From: Neptunomonas antarctica | GTDB lineage: Bacteria; Pseudomonadota; Gammaproteobacteria; Pseudomonadales; Balneatricaceae | Length of the DNA: 64,000 nt | Direction: 5' to 3' | Assembly: GCF_001305295.1 (NCBI RefSeq) | Contig: NZ_LJSI01000026.1 | Span: 124,001-188,000, forward strand | In this document: positions 56,770-64,000 of the stretch, piece by piece | Numbering within the stretch: position 1 is the stretch's first letter | Layout of the letters: the number at the start of each line of letters is the position of its first letter | The notes under the pieces: model-generated | Told to the model about the DNA's origin: nothing | Databases searched by the model: none | The model's input: only the letters and a program-made list of their open reading frames with translations | Made by a program: the position numbers and the translations under genes

Positions 56770-57390
56770 ATGACCCTGGAAACCTGGCTACTTTTCTGCT
56801 CTGCCTCAGTACTGGTGATATTAATTCCAGGCCCGCTGTCTCTGCTAATGATCAGCAACAGTATCAACCACGGCTTGCTACGTAGTACACCCGCGTTTAT
56901 CGGCGGCGTTAGTGCCTCACTGATCCTGCTGACAGCCTCCGCTACCGGCCTCGGTGCCTTATTACTGGCCTCTGAAAGCCTGTTTAATCTGATTCGTTAT
57001 GCCGGCGCTGCCTACATGCTCTATCTCGGCTACCGTGCCTGGCAAGACTCTCGCCAGGTTGAAGCCAGCGAAAAGGACACGTCAGCACCCGGCCCTAATG
57101 TCAGCTCGATGTTTTGGCGTGCCTTCACGCTAGGCATCAGCAACCCCAAGGACATTCTGTTCTTCGTCGCTTTCCTGCCGCAGTTTATAAGCCTGGAGAC
57201 GTCGCTGCCCTCGCAACTCTTAGTCATGATCGTTAGCTGGTGCCTATTAGACCTTGCCTGCAAGCTATTTTACGGCTGCAGCGCAAAACTGCTGGCGCCT
57301 GCACTTTCTAAAACGCGTAATTTACGTACCTTTAACAGAGTCAGTGCAGGGATCTTTGTCAGTGCCGGAACGGCGGTGCTCTTAAAATAA
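56770..57390 (+). CDS. LysE/RhtB-family exporter
   Basis: 206 residues with about six helices. LLFCSASVLVILIPGPLSLLMISNSINHG is the LysE start signature and FTLGISNPKDILFFVAFLPQF the second conserved loop. Members export amino acids or purine nucleotides and bases. Placed between the purine permease and TetR, it could be a purine or amino acid efflux valve. Confidence 0.88.
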   Translation: MTLETWLLFCSASVLVILIPGPLSLLMISNSINHGLLRSTPAFIGGVSASLILLTASATGLGALLLASESLFNLIRYAGAAYMLYLGYRAWQDSRQVEASEKDTSAPGPNVSSMFWRAFTLGISNPKDILFFVAFLPQFISLETSLPSQLLVMIVSWCLLDLACKLFYGCSAKLLAPALSKTRNLRTFNRVSAGIFVSAGTAVLLK

Positions 57391-57473
57391 ACCTAAGACC
57401 CGTGACTATTGGTCTGCATCAAACACGGGTGCTACAATGGCCGCCATCATCAACACTAGGACGCCAGTTTTCG

Positions 57474-58088
57474 ATGGCTACAATTCGCGAACGTAACAAG
57501 GAATTAATCATCAAGGCCGCTAGCCAGCTTTTCGCCAATCGCGGCTTTGCTGCGACCAAGACGATCGATATTGCTCAGCTGGCAGGGGTTCCCAAACCTA
57601 ACGTTTACTACTACTTCAAGAATAAGGAAAACCTCTACCGCAGCGTTCTGGAAAGTATCGTCGAGCCACTACTACAATCCTCAGAACCACTGCACGAAAA
57701 CAGCGACCCCACTGTCGCCATGAAAGATTATATACGCGCTAAAATTCGTATATCCAAAGAACATCCTTACGCCTCTAAGGTATTCGCCAGTGAGATCATG
57801 CACGGCGCGCCACGCCTGCCCGAAGACATCAAAGCGCAGTTACTGGAACAGGCACAACGCAGCACCGCACAAATCCAATCATGGATTGATCAGGAGTTAA
57901 TGGCTCCAGTCGATCCACACCACCTGCTGTTCACTATTTGGGCTGCGACTCAGACCTACGCCGATTTCGACTGGCAAATCGCTACCGTGACAGGCAAATC
58001 AAAGTTAAACGATGCTGACTATGAAATCGCTGCTGAGCTAATTGAGCGGTTAGTTATCAAGGGTTGTGAGATTAAAGCGTCTCTTTAA
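57474..58088 (+). CDS. TetR-family regulator, RutR-like
   Basis: 204 residues from the ATG at 57474 (MATIRERNKELIIKAASQLF); the frame to 57402 lacks similarity. N-terminal HTH FAATKTIDIAQLAGVPKPNVYYYFKNKENLY, C-terminal domain like RutR (FASEIMHGAPRLPEDIKAQL ... TIWAATQTYADFDWQI), which binds pyrimidine or purine bases in relatives. It may control the exporter or the permease, 83 bases away from the former. Confidence 0.88.
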   Translation: MATIRERNKELIIKAASQLFANRGFAATKTIDIAQLAGVPKPNVYYYFKNKENLYRSVLESIVEPLLQSSEPLHENSDPTVAMKDYIRAKIRISKEHPYASKVFASEIMHGAPRLPEDIKAQLLEQAQRSTAQIQSWIDQELMAPVDPHHLLFTIWAATQTYADFDWQIATVTGKSKLNDADYEIAAELIERLVIKGCEIKASL

Positions 58089-58136
58089 GCCGGTTTTAAA
58101 AAGCACCATCCAGAGCAAAGACTGCGGATGAGGCAT

Positions 58137-58171
58137 AAAAAAATCCGATGCCAGTGATGACATCGGATTTT
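58137..58171. terminator. Bidirectional terminator between TetR and GntR genes
   Basis: AAATCCGATG (58141-58150) and CATCGGATTT (58161-58170) form a perfect 10-base stem; both strands have T runs, the minus strand the longer. Confidence 0.8.
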
Positions 58172-58278
58172 CTATTCACCCTATATTCAACCCTACTTAG
58201 ACTCCAATGCCTCGGCGAGGCACTGTTATCGAAAGAAAAGAGCTCAGAGCAAAGAGGATTGATACTCTGTATTAAACA

Positions 58279-59007
58279 TTACTTTTTAGCGAAGATATTT
58301 GAGAATACTGATTTAAGATCATTACTCGATGTATCTTCATCAAAATTGAGCTTTTTCTCGATATGATCCAAATGATGCATCATCAGACTTACCGCCTTGG
58401 CTTTATCTCTTTGTCGAATAGCATCAATCAATTCAAAATGCTCATCATACGAGCAATGCGACTTAGCGCCACTCTCATACTGCGCTATAATCAGAGAACA
58501 CTGAGAGACTAAACTACGCTGAAAACTCAACAAGGGTGCGTTATTAGCCAGCTCTGCCATACGTAAATGAAATTCTCCCGATAAGCGAATACCGGCACCG
58601 CGGTCGCCACGGTCGAAGCAGTTCTGCTCATCCAGAACCAATTTTTTTAGTTTATCGATCTGAGCGTCTTCTGCATTTTCAATCACAAGCTCGGTCACTG
58701 CTTTCTCAATGATCCGACGGCTAAATACAATCTGGCGGGCTTCTTCAATACTAGGACTAGCAACCACGGCCCCGCGGTTAGGACGCAAAACCACTACCTG
58801 TTCATAACCGAGCCGAGACAAAGCGCGTCGAATAATAGTACGGCTTACGCCAAAAATTTCGCCCAGAGATTCTTCATTGAGCTTAGTTCCAGGTGCTATA
58901 CGCTGCTCAAGAATGGCATCAAAGATATGAGCATAAACAATATCGTCCTGTGTACTCTTACCCTTCTGCCCTTTGCTCACTGCAATTTTTTCAAGCATTT
59001 CGTTCAT
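58279..59007 (-). CDS. GntR-family regulator, FCD type
   Basis: 242 residues. GntR winged helix at about 24-90 (AHIFDAILEQRIAPGTKLNEESLGEIFGVSRTIIRRALSRLGYEQVVVLRPNRGAVVA), then the helical FCD ligand domain with metal-binding His and Asp (SGEFHLRMAELANN, EHFELIDAIRQRD). The FCD group often binds TTGTATACAA-like sites and small acids. It lies within the purine cluster and near several copies of that motif, so it is the likely regulator of it, perhaps an HpxS/AllR equivalent. Confidence 0.88.
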   Translation of the reverse strand: MNEMLEKIAVSKGQKGKSTQDDIVYAHIFDAILEQRIAPGTKLNEESLGEIFGVSRTIIRRALSRLGYEQVVVLRPNRGAVVASPSIEEARQIVFSRRIIEKAVTELVIENAEDAQIDKLKKLVLDEQNCFDRGDRGAGIRLSGEFHLRMAELANNAPLLSFQRSLVSQCSLIIAQYESGAKSHCSYDEHFELIDAIRQRDKAKAVSLMMHHLDHIEKKLNFDEDTSSNDLKSVFSNIFAKK

Positions 59008-59124
59008 AAACTCATCTGTTTGAAATAATAATCAAATATAAGCATCATGTTTAATAATACTTATCAATGGAGATTTAAAAATCCATACATAATATGCGTT
59101 AAATAGTACATAAACGTTTGAAAT

Positions 59125-59134
59125 TTGTACACAG
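59125..59134. promoter_or_regulatory. Weak GntR operator (TTGTACACAG)
   Basis: Two mismatches to TTGTATACAA; 118 bases upstream of the GntR gene. Confidence 0.3.
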
Positions 59135-59230
59135 AAAACAGTGACCCAGAACAGGCCCGCGCACTCTGATTTCCAAAAAAAATAACACTATCATACTTAG
59201 CACAATACATCTGATCACTGCTCAAACAGC

Positions 59231-59240
59231 TTGTATACAA
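59231..59240. promoter_or_regulatory. Predicted GntR operator (perfect TTGTATACAA)
   Basis: A perfect palindrome in the region upstream of the GntR gene; suggests autoregulation. Confidence 0.6.
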
Positions 59241-59347
59241 TTAAGATATAAAAACATTACCTCTTTATAGATAACGTTAAATTTATAAAACACGGCCAAA
59301 GTGAAAGTAATAAAGGTTTGCAGCTAATGTGTTTTCAGCAGGACAGA

Positions 59348-59698
59348 TCAACTACCCCGGTAAGTCGAATAGCTATAAGGTGAGATTAGCAAGGGGACAT
59401 GATAGTGCTCGCCCTCATCAGCAATGCCAAATCTCAGTACAACTTCACCCAAAAACGCAGGCTCTGGCATCTGAACTCCACGCTTTTGATAATAGGCAGC
59501 CACGTTGAATACCAATTCATAAACACCTTTGCGGAAGTTATCCCCTTCCAGCACTGGCTTATCACAACGCCCATCAGCGTTTGTCTTTACCTGTGTAATC
59601 AGCTCGCGTTCTTGACCAATACGGTACAGAGAAACGCTAATATCATTCCCAGGACAGCCATGAGCGGTGTCCAGTACATGCGTCGTTAAATATCCCAT
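59348..59698 (-). CDS. hiuH: 5-hydroxyisourate hydrolase (transthyretin-like)
   Basis: 116 residues from the ATG at 59698 (MGYLTTHVLDTAHGCPGND). The catalytic His in LTTHVLD, the Arg in the central strand and the C-terminal YRGS are the marks of this family and distinguish it from true transthyretin. It opens the ring of 5-hydroxyisourate made by PuuD, to give OHCU for UraD. It is divergent from puuE. Confidence 0.94.
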   Translation of the reverse strand: MGYLTTHVLDTAHGCPGNDISVSLYRIGQERELITQVKTNADGRCDKPVLEGDNFRKGVYELVFNVAAYYQKRGVQMPEPAFLGEVVLRFGIADEGEHYHVPLLISPYSYSTYRGS

Positions 59699-59853
59699 AT
59701 ATTTCTTACAGTGCGTAAAGCACCCTCCTTCAATTGGTAAGCACACGTCTTATTCACGGGTACTTTTTCGTAATCAGATAAGCCAACTATTAATAATCAG
59801 ACGAGTCGACTATAGAACAGGAAACAACATAATCGCAACAATAAATTTACTTA

Positions 59854-59863
59854 TTGTATACAT
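59854..59863. promoter_or_regulatory. Predicted GntR operator (TTGTATACAT)
   Basis: One mismatch to TTGTATACAA, nearer to hiuH. Confidence 0.5.
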
Positions 59864-59996
59864 ATAAATCAGCCAGTGTAAAACAACTAACAAACACAGT
59901 TAAAGCAAGTACATCCATTAAAAAATGTGATTAATTATAAAAAAACAGTCTTTTCGGCCTATAGCGGTCGTTTATTTTTGCAATCACTCTGCGTTA

Positions 59997-60006
59997 TTGT
60001 ATACAA
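59997..60006. promoter_or_regulatory. Predicted GntR operator (perfect TTGTATACAA)
   Basis: A perfect palindrome 69 bases before the puuE start. Confidence 0.6.
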
Positions 60007-60075
60007 TTAAGTAAATTAATGTTTATCTTAATCTAACTAATACCGGTCTTAAACTGTATCAAAAGGAATCGACTC

Positions 60076-60999
60076 GTGAGCAACGAATATCCACGCGACC
60101 TAATCGGATACGGCAGCAACCCGCCTCACCCTCACTGGCCAGACCAGGCACGTATTGCTATTTCATTCGTACTTAATTACGAAGAAGGCGGAGAACGCTG
60201 CATTCTTCATGGCGACAGTGAATCAGAAGCTTTTCTGTCAGAAATGCCTGGCGCCCAGCCTTTAACCGGCGTACGTAATATGAGCATGGAGTCTTGCTAT
60301 GAATACGGCAGCCGCGCAGGTGTATGGCGTCTTATAAAACTATTCAATAAGCATGACATCCCTTTAACAATATTTGCTGTAGCCATGGCAGTGGAACGCA
60401 ATCCAGCCGTTGCGCAAGCCATGGTTGAAGCGGGCCATGAGATATGCAGTCATGGTTACCGCTGGATTGATTATCAGTACATGAACGAATCTGAAGAACG
60501 CGATCATCTTGAGCGCGCTATCGAGATCATTACACGCGTTACCGGGAAACGGCCACAAGGCTGGTACACAGGACGCAACGGTCCAAATACACGCAATATA
60601 GTGATGGAAGAAGGTTCTTTTCTGTACGACTCTGACGCCTACGATGACGATCTGCCTTACTGGGTCGACAATAACGGCAAAGGACATCTGGTCATCCCTT
60701 ACACACTGGATACCAATGACATGCGCTTCGCCACACCGCAGGGCTTCAATAGCGGCGAACAGTTTTATCAGTACCTGAAAGACAGCTTCGATACATTATA
60801 TGCAGAAGGTGCCGATGCACCGAAGATGCTCTCTATCGGCTTACATTGCCGACTGATCGGACGACCGGCCCGAATCGCGGCCTTAGAACGTTTTATTGCT
60901 TACGCAAAAAGCCACGAACAGGTCTGGTTCACCCGCCGCGTTGATATTGCCAAACATTGGTATGAGAAGCACCCATACAACCCGGAGAACGCACGATGA
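60076..60999 (+). CDS. puuE: Allantoinase PuuE (polysaccharide deacetylase fold)
   Basis: 307 residues from a GTG with AAGGA upstream. Sequence YPRDLIGYGSNPPHPHWPDQARIAISFVLNYEEGGERCILHGD is the PuuE opening; EICSHGYRWIDYQ and the terminal SIGLHCRLIGRPARIAALERFI carry metal-site and active residues of the NodB-like fold. It hydrolyses S-allantoin to allantoate without being related to AllB. First gene of the rightward operon. Confidence 0.94.
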   Translation: MSNEYPRDLIGYGSNPPHPHWPDQARIAISFVLNYEEGGERCILHGDSESEAFLSEMPGAQPLTGVRNMSMESCYEYGSRAGVWRLIKLFNKHDIPLTIFAVAMAVERNPAVAQAMVEAGHEICSHGYRWIDYQYMNESEERDHLERAIEIITRVTGKRPQGWYTGRNGPNTRNIVMEEGSFLYDSDAYDDDLPYWVDNNGKGHLVIPYTLDTNDMRFATPQGFNSGEQFYQYLKDSFDTLYAEGADAPKMLSIGLHCRLIGRPARIAALERFIAYAKSHEQVWFTRRVDIAKHWYEKHPYNPENAR

Positions 61000-61517
61000 G
61001 TAAAGTCTGTTTTCAACACTGCACCCCCAGCGAGATGGATCGCGACACGTTTGTGAGCACCTTTGGTGATATCTATGAACACTCACCCTGGATCGCCGAG
61101 CAGGCTTACGATCAGGGCATAGACAGCAGCCATAATGAGATTGCAGTACTCCAGAAAAAGATGGCAAGCATACTGCTCAATGCTGACAAACAGGCACAGC
61201 TTGATCTCATTAACGCCCACCCGGATTTGGCGGGTAAAGCGGCAGTTTCAGGTGAACTCACTGAAGCGTCAACATCAGAGCAGGCCGGGGCCGGCATCAG
61301 CGATTGTACCGCTATAGAGTTTGCCCGGTTTACTGAGTTGAACGATGCATTTAAAACCAAGTTCGGCTTCCCTTTTATCATGGCAGTCAAAGGCAGTAAT
61401 CGTCACCTGATTCTGGCGTCATTTGAGGAGCGCATTCACCACGCACCAGAGCAGGAATTTGTCAGAGCGCTACAAGAAATCAACAAAATATCCCAGTTCA
61501 GGCTGGCAATCCTGTAA
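60996..61517 (+). CDS. uraD: OHCU decarboxylase
   Basis: 173 residues. ATGA overlap with puuE. The active-site block [12 protein letters not shown], then [40 protein letters not shown], are as in UraD. It gives S-allantoin from OHCU, keeping the stereochemistry needed by PuuE. Confidence 0.94.
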   Translation: MSKVCFQHCTPSEMDRDTFVSTFGDIYEHSPWIAEQAYDQGIDSSHNEIAVLQKKMASILLNADKQAQLDLINAHPDLAGKAAVSGELTEASTSEQAGAGISDCTAIEFARFTELNDAFKTKFGFPFIMAVKGSNRHLILASFEERIHHAPEQEFVRALQEINKISQFRLAIL

Positions 61518-61546
61518 TAAATATAAAAGGCACAGCGAGTAATATT

Positions 61547-62548
61547 ATGAACCCAGCAAAATTTCAGAAAAACATTAACCTGGCCGATGCGCGACTCGGT
61601 AGTAAAGCTATTTATGTAACCGATGACTGGTTTGCCGCCGTGGACCGAATGCTTCAACCTACCCCACCTGTCTGGAAGGAAGGTGTATTTGATGACAACG
61701 GTAAATGGATGGATGGATGGGAGTCACGTCGCAAACGCTTCGAAGGTTACGACTTCACCATTATTCGCCTCGGTGTGCCTGGCGCAATCAAAGGTGTTGA
61801 TATTGATACGTCGTTCTTCACCGGTAACTTCCCACCCTCCGCATCACTTGAAGCTTGTTTCTGTACTGAAGGCGACCCGGCTGACGACGCACAATGGACT
61901 GAAGTGCTGAGTGCCGTTAGCCTGAACGGCAACAGCCAGCACCTGCATGCGGTTAATGATGACCGCCCCTGGACCCATATCCGTTTTAATATTTTCCCGG
62001 ACGGCGGGGTAGCCCGCCTTAAAGTCTACGGCACCCCGTATCTTGACTGGTCCAACATCGACGCCAATCAGGAGATTGATCTGGCATCATCACTCAATGG
62101 CGGTCGCGCCCTCGCCTGCAGTGATGAACACTTCGGCACTATGAGTAACATCCTCAATCCGGACCGTGGCATCAACATGGGTGATGGCTGGGAAACCGCG
62201 CGTCGTCGTACCCCTGGAAATGACTGGGTAATTATTGCTCTGGGACATCCTGGTGAGATCAGCCGTATCGTAGTCGATACGCTGCACTTTAAAGGTAACT
62301 ATCCTGATAGCTGTTCAATTCAGGCGTCTTACGTTAAAGGCGGCACCGATGAACAGATCGAAACCCAGAGTTTGTTCTGGAAAGAGCTGCTGCCGTCACA
62401 GAAACTGGAGATGCATCAGGAGCACGAATTTTCTGAGCAGATCTGCGCTACCGGCCCGATAACACATATTCGTCTGAACATCTTCCCTGATGGCGGCGTA
62501 AGCCGATTAAGACTCTTCGGCCAATTATCTGACAAAAAAGCTGTCTGA
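61547..62548 (+). CDS. alc: Allantoicase
   Basis: 333 residues, two repeated jelly-roll halves: [51 protein letters not shown] in the first and [51 protein letters not shown] in the second, each ending in HIRxNIFPDGG. It hydrolyses allantoate to ureidoglycolate and urea. Confidence 0.95.
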   Translation: MNPAKFQKNINLADARLGSKAIYVTDDWFAAVDRMLQPTPPVWKEGVFDDNGKWMDGWESRRKRFEGYDFTIIRLGVPGAIKGVDIDTSFFTGNFPPSASLEACFCTEGDPADDAQWTEVLSAVSLNGNSQHLHAVNDDRPWTHIRFNIFPDGGVARLKVYGTPYLDWSNIDANQEIDLASSLNGGRALACSDEHFGTMSNILNPDRGINMGDGWETARRRTPGNDWVIIALGHPGEISRIVVDTLHFKGNYPDSCSIQASYVKGGTDEQIETQSLFWKELLPSQKLEMHQEHEFSEQICATGPITHIRLNIFPDGGVSRLRLFGQLSDKKAV

Positions 62549-62558
62549 GGAGGTAAGC

Positions 62559-63062
62559 ATGCTGACTCTTTACCCACAACCACTGACGGCTGAAGCTTTC
62601 GCCCCTTACGGCGATGTAATCGAAACCGCTGATCGTGATTTTTTCATGATCAACAACGGTTCAACACAACGTTTTCACCGACTGGCCAACGTACAACTCG
62701 GCGCACCTGGTGATCAAGGAATTATCAGCATCTTCAGGGCTCAGGCCCTGAAAATGCCGTTAGCTATCAAAATGCTGGAACGCCACCCTCTCGGCAGCCA
62801 GGCTTTCATACCGTTAAAACAGAAACCGTTTTTGCTATTAGTCGCAGAGCCCGGCGAAAACCCGCAACCATCAGCAATAAAAGCATTTATTACCGATGGT
62901 AGCCAGGGTGTTAATTATCACCGTGGCGTATGGCATCACCCGATCCTGTGCTGCGTAGATGAAGATGATTTTCTGGTCGTAGATCGCCAGGGAGAAGGAA
63001 ACAACTGTGATGAGTTCTTTTTTGCTGAGGGGGCAGAGATCCTGCTAGATCCCGGCAAATAA
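62559..63062 (+). CDS. allA: Ureidoglycolate lyase
   Basis: 167 residues of the AllA cupin fold: PLTAEAFAPYGDVIETADRDFFMINNGSTQRFHRLANV, RHPLGSQAFIPL-type turn, GVNYHRGVWHHPIL and DDFLVVDRQGEGNNCDEFF. It splits ureidoglycolate into glyoxylate and urea, the last step seen here. A GGAGGT ribosome site precedes it. Confidence 0.94.
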   Translation: MLTLYPQPLTAEAFAPYGDVIETADRDFFMINNGSTQRFHRLANVQLGAPGDQGIISIFRAQALKMPLAIKMLERHPLGSQAFIPLKQKPFLLLVAEPGENPQPSAIKAFITDGSQGVNYHRGVWHHPILCCVDEDDFLVVDRQGEGNNCDEFFFAEGAEILLDPGK

Positions 63063-63162
63063 CTCACGGCTAAATAACTACTGGTAAGTAATAAAACCGA
63101 CAACAATAATATTTTTGGCCTTTAAAATATCTGCAGGGTCAAAGCTATATGAGGAGTAAACA

Positions 63163-64000
63163 ATGGATCCGCATATTACAGAATGGCTCAACCTGCTGGT
63201 TCGCTGGGGGCATATGATCGCCGGTGTCGCCTGGATCGGCGCGTCCTTCTATTTTAACTGGCTGGAAAACCATCTGGATAGAAGTAAACCCCGTGATGGC
63301 CTGTCCGGCGATTTATGGGCGATCCATGGGGGCGGTATTTATCATCTGGAAAAATACAAACTGGCACCACCAAAAATGCCAGAAACACTGCACTGGTTTA
63401 AGTGGGAAGCTTACGCCACCTTCCTGTCAGGGTTCTTCCTGCTAGTCGTAGTTTACTATCTGAATGCGCAACTTTATCTGGTTGCACCGGGCTCAGGTAT
63501 TAGTTCCGCTGCTGCAATTACTATCAGTGTTGCCAGCCTGGTGGCGGGCTGGTTTATTTACACTACTCTGTGCGATTCTGTATTAGGTGAAAAACCGACG
63601 TTACTGGCAGCGATACTATTCATTCTGCTGGTGGCTGCAGCCTGGGGATTCTCTCAGATATTTAGCGGACGTGGCGCCTTTATACATGTGGGTGCGATTA
63701 TCGGTACTATCATGGTGGGCAACGTATTCCGCGTGATCATGCCGGCCCAACGCGCACTTGTCGGTGCAATAGAATCAGGACGAGAACCCGATCCATCACT
63801 GCCTGCAAAAGGCCTGTTGCGTTCACGTCACAACAACTACTTTACTCTGCCAGTACTGTTCATCATGATCAGCAACCATTTCCCAAGCACGTTTGGCAGT
63901 GAGTATAACTGGTTGATTTTGGCAGCGTTAGCCGTGTTAAGCGTAGGGGTACGTCACTACTTCAACACGCGACATAAATCCCAGAAATATCTATGGACAT
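63163..64000 (+). CDS. puuD: Membrane urate oxidase PuuD, N-terminal part (cut by window edge)
   Basis: The frame from the ATG at 63163 (GAGGAG upstream) is open for 279 codons to the right edge. LLVRWGHMIAGVAWIGASFYFNWLENHLDR, LWAIHGGGIYHLEKYKLAP and RSRHNNYFTLPVLFIMISNHFP are the PuuD membrane domain with heme-like His residues; a C-terminal cytochrome c domain is expected outside the window. It oxidises urate to 5-hydroxyisourate, so the pathway gap between Xdh and HiuH is filled. Confidence 0.92.
   Translation, partial: MDPHITEWLNLLVRWGHMIAGVAWIGASFYFNWLENHLDRSKPRDGLSGDLWAIHGGGIYHLEKYKLAPPKMPETLHWFKWEAYATFLSGFFLLVVVYYLNAQLYLVAPGSGISSAAAITISVASLVAGWFIYTTLCDSVLGEKPTLLAAILFILLVAAAWGFSQIFSGRGAFIHVGAIIGTIMVGNVFRVIMPAQRALVGAIESGREPDPSLPAKGLLRSRHNNYFTLPVLFIMISNHFPSTFGSEYNWLILAALAVLSVGVRHYFNTRHKSQKYLWT

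Larger units (their letters stand above)
59008..59347. other. Promoter region of the GntR gene
   Basis: 340 AT-rich bases containing a perfect TTGTATACAA (59231) and a weaker one (59125); no gene. Confidence 0.45.
59699..60075. other. Divergent promoter region hiuH-puuE
   Basis: 377 AT-rich bases with two GntR-like sites (59854 and 59997) and no gene; presumably the promoters of both operons. Confidence 0.45.

Overview
The window looks like a chromosomal segment of a marine, aerobic gammaproteobacterium with a broad appetite for small aromatics and purines. The reasons are the TRAP transporters, Shine-Dalgarno-led operons, moderate GC, gammaproteobacterial-style Hpa, Pst and FadE proteins, and many oxygenases. 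An Oceanospirillales-like host is my guess; nothing in the window fixes the genus. I saw no rRNA, tRNA or CRISPR array.

Layout. (1) 1-3.8 kb: the start of a photolyase-related gene running off the left edge, a 2OG-Fe(II) oxygenase, a VOC protein, a small monooxygenase, a decayed beta-propeller gene and a LysR regulator. (2) 4.1-12.9 kb: the homoprotocatechuate meta-cleavage pathway, in two divergent arms (hpaE-F-D leftward, hpaG1-G2-H-I rightward). The MarR repressor hpaR lies downstream of the left arm. Two identical palindromes, each placed at the same distance from a TTGACA box, sit in the divergent promoter region. An aldehyde dehydrogenase pseudogene follows hpaI. (3) 13.1-17.9 kb: LysR, a TRAP transporter and a VanX-like dipeptidase. 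(4) 18.3-21.2 kb: a broken flavin hydroxylase, pobA and pobR, which turn 4-hydroxybenzoate into protocatechuate. (5) 21.7-24.6 kb: an AT-rich pair of divergent genes with eukaryotic-like parts, a SET-domain methyltransferase and a secreted autotransporter that carries an almost unaltered ubiquitin domain. This is the most striking locus in the window. (6) 24.7-36.5 kb: bacteriohemerythrin, a second TRAP transporter, an aldo/keto reductase, and the protocatechuate 4,5-cleavage pathway (ligC leftward; ligJ-K-U-I-A-B rightward) beside a LysR regulator with two DNA-binding domains. (7) 36.5-42.9 kb: a scar with two relic sequences, a secreted HNH nuclease, and pstSCAB under a three-unit PHO box, followed by a Fic-like protein without the catalytic histidine. 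(8) 43-46.2 kb: a thioesterase, fadE and an IS5-type remnant. (9) 46.3-64 kb: purine use. It has a Tsx-like porin, 8-oxoguanine deaminase, xanthine dehydrogenase (xdhABC), guanine deaminase, a purine permease, an exporter, TetR and GntR regulators, 5-hydroxyisourate hydrolase, allantoinase, OHCU decarboxylase, allantoicase, ureidoglycolate lyase and the start of the membrane urate oxidase PuuD.

How it fits together. 4-Hydroxybenzoate goes through PobA and LigAB/C/I/U/J/K to pyruvate and oxaloacetate. Homoprotocatechuate goes through HpaD/E/F/G/H/I to pyruvate and succinic semialdehyde, though its hydroxylase HpaBC and an intact semialdehyde dehydrogenase are not in the window. Guanine, 8-oxoguanine and xanthine go through urate and allantoin to glyoxylate and urea. 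Copies of TTGTATACAA in the intergenic gaps suggest that the GntR protein controls the purine block.
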